A stretch of 64,000 bases of DNA. Origin: Megalobrama amblycephala. Its lineage: Eukaryota; Chordata; Actinopteri; Cypriniformes; Xenocyprididae. Position 1 is the stretch's first letter. Each line of letters opens with the position of its first letter. The notes under the pieces were generated by a model. The model was given only the letters and a program-made list of their open reading frames with translations, ran no database searches and was not told where the DNA came from. Positions 45,701-57,600 of this stretch are shown in pieces. Both the position numbers and the translations under genes were made by a program. The stretch covers positions 4,732,382 to 4,796,381 of the forward strand of contig NC_063066.1 of assembly GCF_018812025.1 (NCBI RefSeq), in the 5' to 3' direction.

Positions 45701-46369
45701 ATGTGAGGATTGGCTGTAGTTGGTGTAAGACTGCGGGACAACTGATGTTTTCTGCCTTGATGGTTCTGTGTCATAAGACGACGCTTTATCAAAATAAGAC
45801 TTTTTGTCTTTCAGATGATTATACTCAACCACATAGTTTGGCTCTGAACTGGTGTACGTGCGTGCTGCCGAGCTTGTTTGTTGGACATTTCCCCAGCGGT
45901 CATCCCAGGTCGGAACTTGCTCTCGATTTAGGGAATACGACTGACGCACAGGCAAATCCAATGGATACTCAACCGACTGAGTGTGGCTCCTATCATCCCA
46001 GGAGCGAGTTGATGTACTGGCTTGGAGCGCACTGGACCTAGATGTAGAAGTGCTGGACACTTTCTTCTTTTTGATCTCTGCAAGAAGGTCAGGAAGAGCA
46101 TCGGCTGTGATGAGATGCTCAGGAAGCTCGGCCAGAGTTTTAAGGTCTTCCGCATCCAGTCCACAGCTATGCAGAAAGGACAAAGCCTTACCAGGTGGGA
46201 AGATCGACAGTTCTGATGAGGATAGAGAGGTCTGCTCTGAAGATGTGCTCCTAATTCTTGACATGTAAGCGTTAGACTCCCGGGGATGAATTCGTTGTGG
46301 GTCTTTGTACTTGTCATTGTTTGCGCTGAAACCATCTGGTGGGTTTCGATATGGAGGATTGTAAGACAT
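33719..46369 (-). CDS. matr3l: Matrin-3-like protein A: four RRMs, two U1-like zinc fingers, 11-residue repeat array
   Basis: Nuclear RNA-binding, matrin-3 family. Exons: 46369-45125, 44385-44324, 42906-42868, 42775-42726, 42641-42526, 42439-42329, 42206-42081, 41379-41263, 41154-41030, 40868-39914, 38712-38637, 38486-38452, 38330-38199, 37826-37687, 37568-37376, 37261-37130, 37045-36915, 36186-36129, 35515-35377, 35112-34991; 1367 aa to TGA 34991-34993. If the last is cut after AAG (34997), the candidate exon 33748-33719 (EHKERNSSS) follows. Domains: matrin N-terminal motif 61-103 (FLHSCGLDAEDLKTLAELPE), 11-residue Ser/Arg repeats 219-371, zinc finger CVLC...HVKGPQH 404-428, then YPEW, RRM1 505-583, RRM2 584-664, RS-rich then acidic/QKE-repeat exon 665-982, RRM3 1020-1110, RRM4 1175-1262, zinc finger CSLC...H 1337-1362. 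All phases agree. A tandem paralog of gene B; human matrin 3 has only two RRMs. Confidence 0.88.
33833..34971. mobile_element. Non-autonomous hAT element with 8-bp target duplication, 1139 bp
   Basis: Ends CAGTGTTAATTTTG and CGAAATTAACACTG, flanked by the direct repeat ATATAGAT at 33825-33832 and 34972-34979. Internal TTTTAGTC blocks are inverted between the halves. No transposase frame. It lies 11 bases past the gene A in-frame stop, either in its last intron or its 3' UTR. Confidence 0.9.
35696..36112. mobile_element. Possible DNA element in gene A intron
   Basis: Contains inverted-looking blocks (TTTTTACATGACAACAATG at left, CATTGTCGTGTAAATGAACG at right) and no coding sequence. Ends and target duplication could not be fixed, so the unit is tentative. 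Confidence 0.4.
38786..39694 (+). mobile_element. hAT element, 909 bp, with 8-bp target duplication and BED-finger ORF
   Basis: Direct repeat ATAACTGT at 38778-38785 and 39695-39702 flanks ends TAAGGGTGTCACAATCTC and GAGAATCGTGACACGCCTA (inverted, with a few changes). Lies in the gene A intron between exons 11 and 10, in the opposite direction to the gene. Most of the transposase is deleted. Confidence 0.93.
38941..39465 (+). pseudogene. Truncated hAT transposase: BED zinc finger and start of the catalytic region (174 aa)
   Basis: The frame from MATADAGDPS to a stop at 39463-39465 contains a BED finger: LVWKYFGF, then VCKLCYV, then HLRRHY (C-x2-C ... H-x3-H). It continues into TDCWTSRATQSL, which matches the start of the hAT RNase H-like region (TxDxWTS), and then ends. 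A full hAT transposase is about 600 aa, so the dimerisation and most of the catalytic parts are gone. An upstream extension of the frame to 38791 would begin with GTG in the terminal repeat and is not credible. ZBED-type host genes derive from this family, but truncation and the flanking target duplication argue for a dead element. Confidence 0.8.
41380..42080. other. Gene A intron without recognised content
   Basis: The 700-base intron between RRM1 and RRM2 exons holds unique-looking sequence; no repeat ends or exons were recognised. Confidence 0.5.
43402..44179. mobile_element. TTAA palindromic element in gene A intron, 778 bp
   Basis: TTAA at 43398-43401 and 44180-44183 flank AGGGTTAGTTCACCC and its inverse. 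Arms are inverted over nearly the whole length (for example GATGGCCGATTTCAAAACAC at 43705 against GTGTTTTGAAATCGGCCATC at 43864). Confidence 0.92.
45257..45715 (-). repeat. matr3l: Coding 33-bp repeat array (about 14 copies) in gene A exon 1
   Basis: Encodes degenerate 11-residue units of the form SQSSHLSSRDI (residues 219-371), for example GQSSHLSGRDL, NPSSQRSSRDV and GPPSNLSSRDI. The array is in frame, retains SSRD in most units, and is missing from paralog B. It creates long shadow frames on both strands. Confidence 0.92.
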
Positions 46370-47400
46370 GTCTCAAAGTCAAATGTGGTCAAATGAGTGT
46401 AGGATCTTTCAGGCACTGCCAAAAAAGCAGTGATGGTTGCTGTTCACCTGCTAAAAAGATGTTAATAAGGAGAATCTCCTTATATTGATGTTAAAATATT
46501 GTAGAGGTCAGCTCCCGGTGGGAAGATCTGCCGGTGAATCCAGTGAGGTGCGTCACCTGTATCGGTCTTACCTTGAGATGAAAAATCAAATCATTCACAC
46601 TTTGTGGATGTCACTGGATTTGCTTTATAAAACTTCAGCTGTATCAAGCCAGTATTATGACAAGTAGTAAAGTAAATAACCTTGGTACATCAATAAACTG
46701 ATAGCTGACATATATCCATTTTTATGTACACTGTAAAGCGCCACTGAGCTCTGGAAAGGCGCTATATAAATAAAACTTATTATCATCATACACTTTTCTT
46801 AGTTCATTAAGATTGTAGGTTATATTGTATACATAATATAAGGGAAAGCAACGTTACCCTTTTCCCTATAACCTTTAATCACTTTTACTTTCGTTTGAAC
46901 ATGATTTTTTACAAAGTACTTTTATGCAGTCTCCACACAACTTTTAATCACTTTTGCTTTCATTTCAACACTATTTTTATATAGTATTTTTTATGTAGTT
47001 TCCTATTTAATAAGTTACAATAAAGATATTATGAAAAATGTAAATTATTAAATAAGAAGAAAATCATTGCATGTCACAGTAGGCGATTTCATATAAACTA
47101 CCTCAATGAATGAATCGGGAATGGAGATTATTTTTCTAACATAAAGGTAAAGAATGATTTGGGATTGTTTTGCATGAATGGTGAATCATTCGCGTCCGGG
47201 CCTGATGCTAAGCGCCATTTTCCCCGCAAATTCAACGACCACGATATGACGCATCAAAAAAATACAGATATTACGTAGAAAAATAATAATTCAATCTTAG
47301 CCATTTATATAAACTCACCTGCACACGGTGGAATAAAGGAACTGGTCACTGAAAATCTGATCAAGGTTGTTCTTCTCGTCTCGTTTTTTTTCAAAACCGG
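46370..47400 (-). promoter_or_regulatory. Gene A 5' UTR, first intron and candidate promoter
   Basis: The start-codon exon extends to an acceptor at 46448-46450 (TTTTTAGCAG, exon from 46447). A candidate non-coding first exon ends at 47329 with CAG then GTGAGT. Upstream, AACCGGAAATG near 47393-47403 resembles an ETS site. Transcription start not determinable here. Confidence 0.5.
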
Positions 47401-47877
47401 AAATGCGATCTTTCAAAATAAAAGTCACCACAGAGGCGTTGTTTGTTTTACGAAGTAAATATCACTCATAATAACAAAAACGACACGTTTATTAGGCTAC
47501 ATAAATAGTATAGCATTGATTGTTTGAAATTGAACTTGTTCATAGTTAAAGGAGATCACAGCTGTGATAATTTGGCATTCGGCACCAATGTAATAAAATG
47601 TTATTGAATTATATTGATCTATTTTAACTGGTGATGTTGAGAAAACTATGGCTGCCCTGGTTAAATCAGGTAAAGTAAAAACCTGGTTAAATCATTTATT
47701 TTATTTTATTATTATTATTTTTTAACTTTCTCAAAATCACTGTAAATATTTTAGGTCTTATAGAACAGAGACAGAGACGCTAATATACATACAAGGGAGA
47801 ATCAAGTACAGAATATTTTCTGGATATTTAGTGGTGTATTACAAAGCCTTGAAGTCTATCATTATTAACAAGTGGTA

Positions 47878-47924
<47 letters not shown>

Positions 47925-48009
47925 ATTATTTGATTATTTTATTAGTAGCAGCAATTAAGGCATACAATGTGTTAAACTTCTAAATCGCTATGACATAACT
48001 GAAATTTAA

Positions 48010-48985
48010 AGGATTAGTTCACTTTCAAATGAAAATTAGCCTAAGCTTTACTCTCCCTCAAGCCATCCTAGGTGTATATGACTTTCTTCTTTCTGATGAA
48101 CAGAAATATATTAATAAATATCCTGAAGCATCCAAGCTTTGAATGGGATCAACGAGTATGAAGTGTCTCCATCCACATCGGTAAAAATACCACATGGCTC
48201 CAGGGGTTAATAAAGACCTTCTGAAGCGAAGCGTTTGTGTAAAAATGTATCCATATTTAAAGGATTAGTTCACTTTCACATAAAGAATTCCTGATAATTT
48301 ACTCACCCCCATGTCATCCAAGATGTCCCTGTCCTTCTTTCTTCAGTCGAAAAGAAATTAAGGTTTTTGATGAAAACATTCCAGGATTTTTCTCCTTATA
48401 GTGGACTTCAATTGGCCCAAACGGTTGAAGGTCAAATTTACAGTTTCAGTGCAGCTTCAAAAGGCTAAAGGGCTTAGCTTCAAACACTAAATTGTCATAT
48501 ACAATATGCTAGTGAAAGTATATAACAATTAGTTCAAACTTTGACCTGTGGAGGGCAGTAATACACTTAGCAGCGTCTACACTGCTGGAATTCTAATAGA
48601 GAAAAAGAAGAAGAGAGCTAGTTCAAGATGAGGGTCTGTAGTTAAAATGTATATAATTTTTGTTTTTTCGAAAATGACCGATCGTTTCGCTAGATAAAAC
48701 CCTTATTCCTCGTCTGGTATCATTTAAAGCTTGCTAAATATGGATATTATCTTACACAAACGCATCGCTTCGCTTCAGAAGGCCTTTAATAACCACCGGA
48801 GCCGTGTGGAGTACGTTTATGATGAATGGAGGCACTTTCTTCAGCTCATGCTCGTTGGTCCTGTTCACTGCCATTATAAAGCTCGGATGTGTCAGTATAT
48901 CTATTAAAATATCTCTGATTGTGTTCATCAGAAAGAAGAAAGTCATATACACCTAGGATGGCTTGAGGGTGAGTAAATCTTGAAC
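48010..48985. mobile_element. Composite of TTAA palindromic elements
   Basis: Starts after TTAA at 48006-48009 (AGGATTAGTTCACTTTC) and ends near CTAGGATGGCTTGAGGGTGAG. The outer arms share AAGCCATCCTAGGTGTATAT with the element at 6161-6885. A second TTAA-AGGATTAGTTCACTTTC start at 48257-48261 shows that another related element is nested within. Confidence 0.7.
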
Positions 48986-49012
48986 CAAAACTTTGGTTCT
49001 GCATTCATTTCA

Positions 49013-49375
49013 GGTGAAAAAAATACTATAGTAATTTATAGTAAATAATTTTTTTTTTAACCATACATGAATTAATTTGTTGTGGTAATTCTATAGTTGC
49101 TAAAGTAATATAAACAAATTACTTTACCCAATACTGTACTAAATTTTCTACAAATATAGGGTATATTATACTATATACACTACAGTTTACTGTAGTAAAA
49201 CTAAAGTATACTACAGTATTTATTAGTTTATCAGTTCATTATAGTTAATACTACAGTATGCTGTAGCATTCATTAACAAAGTGTTTTAAATACTATAATA
49301 TATACAGTATACTACCATTTACTGTAGTATATGGTTCAAAAACACTATAGTATTTACTATAGTTTTTTTCACCTA
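49013..49375. mobile_element. Palindromic MITE with GGTGAAAAAAATACTATAGT ends
   Basis: Left end GTGAAAAAAATACTATAGTA is mirrored by TACTATAGTTTTTTTCAC at the right; the interior is made of TACTATAG/TACTGTAG-type blocks in both directions. Non-coding. Confidence 0.75.
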
Positions 49376-50306
49376 TATAATTTCCTTATATTATTCTATA
49401 TAACACCTATATAATATAGAACACCTATATAATTTCCTTATATTATTTTTATAAAAACTCCACTGCAAAATATTTTAGTCGTCACTGGATCATCTGGAGC
49501 AAAAGTCATAGTCAAAATGTTTGAGATAGCCAATCAGGGCTTACCTAATCTATGGAGGCGGGGTTTTACCGTTCAGAGAAGCTGAGCGGGAATTAGGGTG
49601 GCCGTCGCGCTTATTAACGCTTCAAGGATGCCAGGTAAGATCTAAGCAACTATAAAATAATAAACGACCGAGATTAATATTATACTAATACAAACTACTT
49701 ATCGAATTTATTCATTATTCATCACACAATGTAATTGTGTAATCACGCATTCAGCGTGAGATTCGCGCAATTGACGTAACGTTTCTCACACCATATTCTC
49801 ATGAAAAAAAAAAAAAAAAGACAAGACAGAGCAGGTTACTTTCGATTTTAAACAAAGTCTCAAACTTTAAATTATGTAAGTTTTATTACGAAATTCAAAC
49901 AAATACCGTTTTGGCACTCTTAATTTGGCGTGACGGTTAACGGTAGCGCCTGAGTTCAAGGAGAGGTAACGCACGTGATCGTCTCTTCATCTTTACTACT
50001 AGTTACAGTACAAAATAAACACGAATTAAAGGTGCTAAAGAGGATGTTTTGTTTTATACATTTTTGCAATATTACTTGAAACGGTCTTTACTAACTGATA
50101 AAAGACTATTTATTAGGTGCACTAATAATATTAATATACATAATCTGTGCACGAGGTAAGGCCTTGAAAACATCAACCAATCGTTTGCGCGATCATTGCA
50201 CAAAAAAGCCACTATATTACACTTGTACTGTAATACCATTAGGCTAAATTTTATAACGTTATTATAAAATGGCTTCATATGTAATTGTATACAAATCAGT
50301 TATTAA
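49376..50306. other. Intergenic DNA with a small CpG-richer patch
   Basis: At 49555-49640 the base composition shifts (GGAGGCGGGGTTTTACC, GGCCGTCGCGC) and the + strand reads ATGCCAG followed by a donor-like GTAAGATC at 49632. No further exon on + was found. The rest shows nothing recognised apart from an A tract at 49804-49818. Confidence 0.35.
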
Positions 50307-50863
50307 AGGGTTAGTTCACCCAAAAATGAAAATTCTGTCATTTATTACTCACTCTTCGTTCACCTTCGTTCATCTTCGGAATGCAATACAAATGAAGATA
50401 TTTTTGCTGAAATCCGAAGGCTCAGTGAGGCCTCTATTAAGAGCTAAGCCATTCAAACTCTCAAGATCCATAAAGGTACTAAAAACATATTTAAATCAGT
50501 TCATGTGAGTACAGTGGTTCAATATTAATATTATAAAGCGACGAGAATATTTTTGGTGCGCCAAAAAAAAAAAAAAAAAAAAACTACTTATATAGTGATG
50601 GCCGATTTCAAAACACTGCTTCATGAAGCTTCGGAGCGTTATGAATCAGCTGTATCAAACAGATGCCAATGTACTTTTAGTACCTTTATGGATCTTGATA
50701 GAGGAAATGTCATTGCTGGCTATGCAGGCCTCACTGAGCCATCGGATTTCAACTAAAAGATCTTAATTTGTGTTCCGAAGATTAACGAAGGTCTTAGGGG
50801 TGTGGAACAGCATGAGGGTGAGTAATAAATGACAGAATTTTCATTTTTGCTTGAACTAACCCT
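50307..50863. mobile_element. TTAA palindromic element, 557 bp
   Basis: TTAA at 50303-50306 and 50864-50867 flank AGGGTTAGTTCACCC and its inverse. Contains the shared GATGGCCGATTTCAAAACAC and GCAGGCCTCACTGAGCCATC blocks. Lies between the 3' end of gene B and the 5' end of gene A. Confidence 0.9.
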
Positions 50864-51238
50864 TTAATTAATCTTCAATAATGTACCAACTGACAGGGTT
50901 CCCTGTGTAGTTTACAACATTAGTTTTTTTCCTTGAGAAAAATTAACATACTATATCCATGTATACAAATTTATAGATATTGAATCAAAATTCACCAAAA
51001 TTGAATCGCAAGCTCATGAATCAAATCTTGAAATTTGTCAATACCACTCATCAAAAGTTTGCAGCACTGTTTGTATATTGAAGTTCCATTCCATTAAATC
51101 AAAAATTACAATTTCTTTAACCATTGGAAAGGCATCAAAGATTTTTTTTCTGCACTACATTCCAAGTCTTCTGAGACTATATAGCAGACATTCACTCATA
51201 TTTATGCAGTTTTACTGTAAAACGCTGGTTAGGACTGA

Positions 51239-51244
51239 TTTATT
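51239..51244 (-). promoter_or_regulatory. Candidate poly(A) signal of gene B
   Basis: TTTATT on + gives AATAAA on -, about 385 bases past the gene B stop codon. Other weaker A-rich signals exist, so this is only the best candidate. Confidence 0.35.
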
Positions 51245-51625
51245 ACATTAAACAAGGGGCAATGAATAGATTCTCATTTTGCAGAATACAAAATAAAGAG
51301 AAAAAATGATTAAAAACAGTTAGGCAGAGTATGAGGAATGCTGAAAGTTTAATAAAAGAAAGAAAAACCAAAAACAATAGTAGCAATTAAGGCATAAAAT
51401 GTGTTAAACTTCACATCTAAATCGCTATGTCAGAACAGCAAGGAATTTCTTATGAATACACCAGCGTTCATTACTACATTAAAAGAAGCAATACCTCAAT
51501 CTAACCTTTTTTCTTTTCTTTTTTTTAGAAAAAACTTAAACATACTGAACAAAGGAGATAAACACAAGAAAATGCAAACACAGGGACATCATGGACATAT
51601 TAACAGATGTTCCAGCATCAATGGT

Positions 51626-54600
51626 TCATTTCTTCGTCCCGTTACTCTGTGCTTTGGCTTTCTCCTTTTCCAAATATTTCTGATAAGAAGAAAACAACAT
51701 TTGTTTCAAAAAACATATATTGAACAACAACAAAAATGTCAACATGGTAATGCTAAAAGTTGTAAGTGAAGCCATAATATATAATACATAAATACATCCT
51801 GTTGTGAAAACATGATGAAGGACAGACGAGGGAAAAATCTCACCTTAAGTTTATCGTAGTGTGCTTGGCTACTGCAGTGAATTTTCTTTGCAGTTTCCTC
51901 ATTAGAGTAAAACAGGAAGCAGACTCTGCAGTAGTACCCCATCTTCACAAACTCCACACCTGAAACAGGTTAAACGAGATTCATTAATGAGACTTCTTTC
52001 AAGCAATCATGAATACATTGCACAAGTTATGAAATAATGAAATATTTCCTTAGTCGGGGTGCATCGCTTTTATAAAACATTTTAGAATTTTTTAGCAAGC
52101 CAAACTTAACATCTGTTCAATACAAACTTTCTTTAGTATGTTGTGAAATTAATATCTCCGTCATGTCAAATTTATTTCTTAGCAAAAATCAAAGCCATCT
52201 TACCCACTGGGACATTAGGATCATATGGCTCTAGAGTAGAATGGCTAGTTTCAAGCTTTGTTTCAGACGATGCTGCTGTAATGTTTTTTTCCTCAGTCTT
52301 CACACTCTTCTCTGACACAACAGTGGGAGAATCAACAGTTTCTTCATCTTCAGGCTCCTGGTTAAAGGAAAGCAGTGGATAAATCAAGTATATCCAGTTA
52401 GCAGTGAGACATAGTTCTAAAACACTCCAACTAGTAGACTACTTAGAAGAATATCAAATTTATTTGTTTGTTTGTTTGTTTCTCCACATTCCTCTCGCTG
52501 TGGCTCACAGAGCTTCCGCTTATAGTGCAAACATGTCGCAAATTACAATTCTCATAAACACCTAGAAGAGCGGAGTGAAAGTTTTCTTATTCACTGTTTG
52601 CTATGTTACATATATTAAGGAGGGAGCAAAATCAAGTGAGCGAATTCAGACGCTGGTGTATGTATTACTTTGTGCCAGAGATCTCTGAAGTTTGAACTTT
52701 TCATTCACTTATATCTGGACATCTTTCTTTTCTACTGATGATAAAGAAGAATCAGTAGTTGGAAAATTCTGATAGATGATATTTGAGTAGCAGTATTGTT
52801 TTAAAACAACACCATATTGCTAACAACACCAACATAAGTATGCTACCCCCATCCAATTCATGATATGAACAAGAATAACTGGGTCACTCACAGCTTCCTT
52901 CTCTATATTCTGGAGCTCTGATGTGTCTTTGCTTTGTTCCTCCTCTTGCTCTTGCTTTTCCTCAGGAACGGTTTCTGCTGAAACATTTTGGCTTTCCTTC
53001 TCTTCCTGACTCTCCATCTCCTCAGTTTTATCAGCAACAGGCTCATCCACTTTGATCTTCTTGACAGAAGGTTCTTCTTCTTTTTTGTCCTTACTTTTGC
53101 CAGAGGAGCTCCTCTGGGCCTCATCCTCTCCGGAGCGTTCTCTCTTGAGTGGCCGTTTATCCTCGGGTTCTGGGGTTGGAGGTCTTTGTCTGTGAGATTA
53201 TAATATTGTCAAACAGATGCCATGTAACATTCTTTGGAAAGCCATTTTTTATTTTCCCCATTAATAAATAAATAATCTGAATGTCCAACTCACCCACGTT
53301 TGAGCTGCTTATATTTCCTGCTTATGTAGACAACCAGTCGTTTGCCTTCAAATTTAGGTCGATTTTCCTTGTAGGCCTCTGCCATTTTCTCAGCATCTTC
53401 CCCTCTTTCCATCTCAATGAAACACTGAGCAAACATACAAATATAATTTAGTTTGTCCTTGTAAATCCCAACAGAAACAGTCCCATTTTATATTTACCTC
53501 ATTGCGCAATGGATTCAGAAAATATCTTCTGATTTTTCCAAATGGTTCTGCGATTTTCAGAAGTGAAGCATCTGAGCCTTTGAAGGGTGGAACATTACCA
53601 ACGTAGATAACTCTGCCACTCTGTAGATGTTGCACAAATATAGGCATTAGATTCTGCTTCTTTTAGACTCACACTTTATTCATGGCAAGTTAAAAAGCCC
53701 AAGTCTTACCTGGATGGTTGCATATGTGTGTGAATGAAAAACCTTAACAGGTTTTCCACACACAGATGGTAAGACATTTCCACTGTAGAAACTAACCATT
53801 GCTCTTGCCTCTTGTTCATTGGAGAACTCCAGAAAGGCCTAACACAAAGCACAACCACAAACATCTCTGAGAATTCGATTTACAACTGACATATATGGAC
53901 CACTGGACAAATGGCAATAAATTAATAAATGAAGCTTGTAAATTGATAATAAACATTTATAGATACATTAATAAGTGGTCTATCATCAGAAATCTGTGTG
54001 GATATCTACAGTAAAGCTGCTGTATATCCGAGAGCTGTTACCTCAGGCCTCACGTCCAAGACCAGGTGCCGCACCACTTTACCAAATGGCTTGGCAAGAT
54101 TAAGGACTTCATCTAGATAACCGTAGCCACGTTTAAACCCAACAACATTCACAACTCTCAATCCCTACAATTCCAAAACACACATTAATATTTAATACAA
54201 TCAATAAAATCAATGCACAGCGACAGACATTAGTTGTAAACTATTTTAATGCATTCTAAAGTGCCCAAGAAATAAGTGACTTACTCCACCATCACTGGAG
54301 CTTCCTGAAACATACAAGATGAAGAAAGGCATTATTAAACCGACTGACTTTTGGGAGGAAAAGCCAAAAGCCAATGACTTTGTAGTTTATCAACAACAAT
54401 ATGATTTTAACCTTTATTATTTAACACTGTCAACTCAATCCAAAGAAGGATCACTGCTAAAACCATTGAGATTGCTCAAGGGTTTTACCTGATGTGCTTT
54501 TAGCTTTGGACTTTGAGTCTTGCCTCTCGCCATCCTCCTCCTCTGCTAGCTCATCAAGAGTAACAAACTCATCCATGTTCTCAGGAAAGTCATTTTCATT

Positions 54601-57600
54601 TTGACTGTCCTAGAAGCATATACAGATAGTTATTGGTTAACTAAGACAGTGAAAAATTATAAATGAATTGTGTCATTTTACTGTAAATACTATTAATTCC
54701 TATATAATTTATGGTGAAAACCAGTAAAAGGACATTCCCAGAGGCCCCTACATGACATGGTAAGGTAAAGGCAGATTTTTGTATATTGGTACATTAATAT
54801 TATATCACATAATGTAATATACGTTTAGAACTTGTAAAATATACAGGCACCAATATGCCATCCTGTAAAACCAGAAACATTGTCAGTTTTTACATTAAAT
54901 TTTTGGCAACCGCAGTGGACAGTTTTTTTTTTACCATAAATTTAACGTGATTTTTTTACGATGCACTTTTTGGAACTTGACAGCTTCTGGTCACTGTATG
55001 CTTTCATTGTGTGGAAAAGATCCACATGCACATTCTTTAAAATATCTTCTGTTATCATGAGGGTAAGTAAATGATCATTTACATTTTTCAGTGAACTATC
55101 AGTTTTAAGAAAGGATTGCGCAGTGGCCTTTCAGATGATGTGCAAAAGCTCTTGCCTGCTCTTCATCGTCCTCTTCAGCACCCTCATCTTCAGGTTGGTC
55201 ATCATTCTGTTCCTCGAGGTCTTTAGGAAGCTCATCTGTGTTCTCCTGCTCAGCCTCAGATGTTGCAGGTTCCTCCGGCTGAGTCTCTTCCTGTTTTTCA
55301 CCAGAGTCTTTTTGGTTCTCTGTGGTCTCATCGCTGGAGCCATCTCTGGCTTGCTGTGCTTCAGGATCCTCCTCTTCCTCTATGTTGGAATCATCAATAT
55401 CTGGTGCTTGTTCACTGGTTTGCTCTGGATCACAGGATAGGTCAACATCATCTGGAGATGGATCTTCATCAAAACCTTCTTCATCTCCATCACGTGCTTC
55501 CATAACAGCTTCATCCCCTGACCCGTCGCCCATGGCCTCTGCTTCCTCAGGCTTTGGTTCCTCTTCTTTCTCATCAGAGCTCTCTTTGGCTTTGGAAGTA
55601 GATGACCTTTGATTCTTTGATGAAGGTTTATCACCAGTTCTGCTGGTGGAGCCGCTGCTACTGCTGCGCTTACGGGTAGGTTCTTCCCTTCCTTGGTCGC
55701 CCTTTCCAGGTGGGACCCTGGAACATCAACATGTATAGCACATTTGGTTTTGTTTTCTTTCTAAAGATATCATTAGTTTCTCTGGATAGAAAGGACAACT
55801 TACGTTAGAGTCTTATACTTTGTGCAGATGTTCAGACGAATGGATCTTCCATTGATAGTCAATGGATTGACAGTGTAGTACTTCACCAACATCTCTGCAT
55901 CCTCAGCATTGCCCATTTGAACAAATGCCTGTTTTTTTTGTTTTTTTAAAAAGGTTGAGGGTCAAATATACACAATATATAGTTTTTTGGATCAAAATTA
56001 TGATTCTTTTTTATATTAAAAAAAAAAAAAAAAAAAAAAAAGGGTACAATTTATTACTATTGAGATAGCTGTTAAAATTACTGAGATAACTTAGCTGTAT
56101 TACCCAGCTTTATCTATGAAACATAACATTTTAAAATGTATCTTCTGGAAAAATGCTGCATTTATAACTTACTTCATCATTTAGAAAGAGATGTTTCTCA
56201 ACAGTGCCAAATCTACGAGCTATTGTGAGAAGCTCCATTTTCTTGTCACTGCCTCGTGGTAAATTGGAGAAAAACACCACCTGGCTGACTCCTCTCTTCA
56301 GAGGCCTAATGTCTCTGCCCGGCCTTCCACTTTTCTGTAGAGATAAAGCAAATAAGCTTAATTGAGCCGATTTAACTTATGTATACCCTTTTTTCCCCTC
56401 ATCTTACCTCAATTTGCATCAGTTCTTTTGACAAATAAATGTGTATCTCTTTCCCATGCAAAATGGCCGGTTTACGCTGGTAATAATTAGCCATGGCCAA
56501 AGCCTCATCATGAGTCTGCAGTTCCAGGAAAGCCTTTGAGAGAGAGAATATATACCAATTATGAACATTCATATTCCAAATTGAGGAAAAATTATACCGT
56601 CATGACTTTTTGTCTTGAATGACTGATCATATAGGTACAGGCACTACCTTGTTCTTCAGTATTAGATGCTCACAGATGGTGCCAAAGGGTTTTGCCAAGG
56701 CAAACAGGCTGTTTGTTGACATTGGTTTTCTTTCGTATTTTGCCACAACCACCCTACTTCTTATCTAAAATAAAAACAATTCATGAGTGCAAGCACCAAG
56801 ATATATCCATCCACTCAAACTAAAGATATTATTTTAATTGCAGGTATCATTTCAATGCAACAGAACTGATGGAACAATTTTAACAAAAACAGATCACTTT
56901 TAGTGCATTATTACCTTGGGTGCTGCTGAATATGACGTCATTTTACTTGTCATTCCCATACTTGAATCAGACCCTAAAAAAAGTTGTTTAAAAATTGTGA
57001 CATTTAAATTAAGCAGCTTCACCGTAAGAAACTGGAAAAATCGGTGTTAATGTTAACCAGACTACATCCTCTCACAGATGTATTACCCCAGTTAGAGCTC
57101 ATCCCTGTTCTCTGTAGACCACCACCAATTGGAGCTGCTCCCAGCAATCCATCTGAACGACTCTTTGTGTCCAGGGAAAGGGATGTCGACCTGAAAGGAA
57201 TTCGTTTTTAATATGCATTTCTATACAGATGCTTGTAAAAAGCAGTATTTAAAAAAAAAAAAAAAAAAACCCAGTAACATACATGCGATTAGAGGGCATT
57301 TGAGGATCCCAGTCCGGGTACCTGTAAACAACAGGAAGGAGTTTTTAGTTTTTGAACGGCAGAGATCTAAAGTGTTGAACACTTGAATGACAAATTCAAA
57401 GACGGCAACTGCACAAATTAGCAACTATGTCTAGAGATCCTATATAGTAAATTTTTAATGCACTAGGATAATTATCTGAGGTTATATATCAAATTAGTCA
57501 TGTTCTTCATTTTTGCTTTTCAACTGTAACTTCAGGTTAGAAATAGAATAAAGACTACATTTAACACCTAAAAAGGTTCATCGTAAGCTGCGTTTCCACC

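Noticed and set aside
45232..46422. Other frames over gene A exon 1, including repeats on +
   Set aside because: Shadows of the 33-bp coding repeat; the matrin motif and zinc finger are in the chosen frame only.
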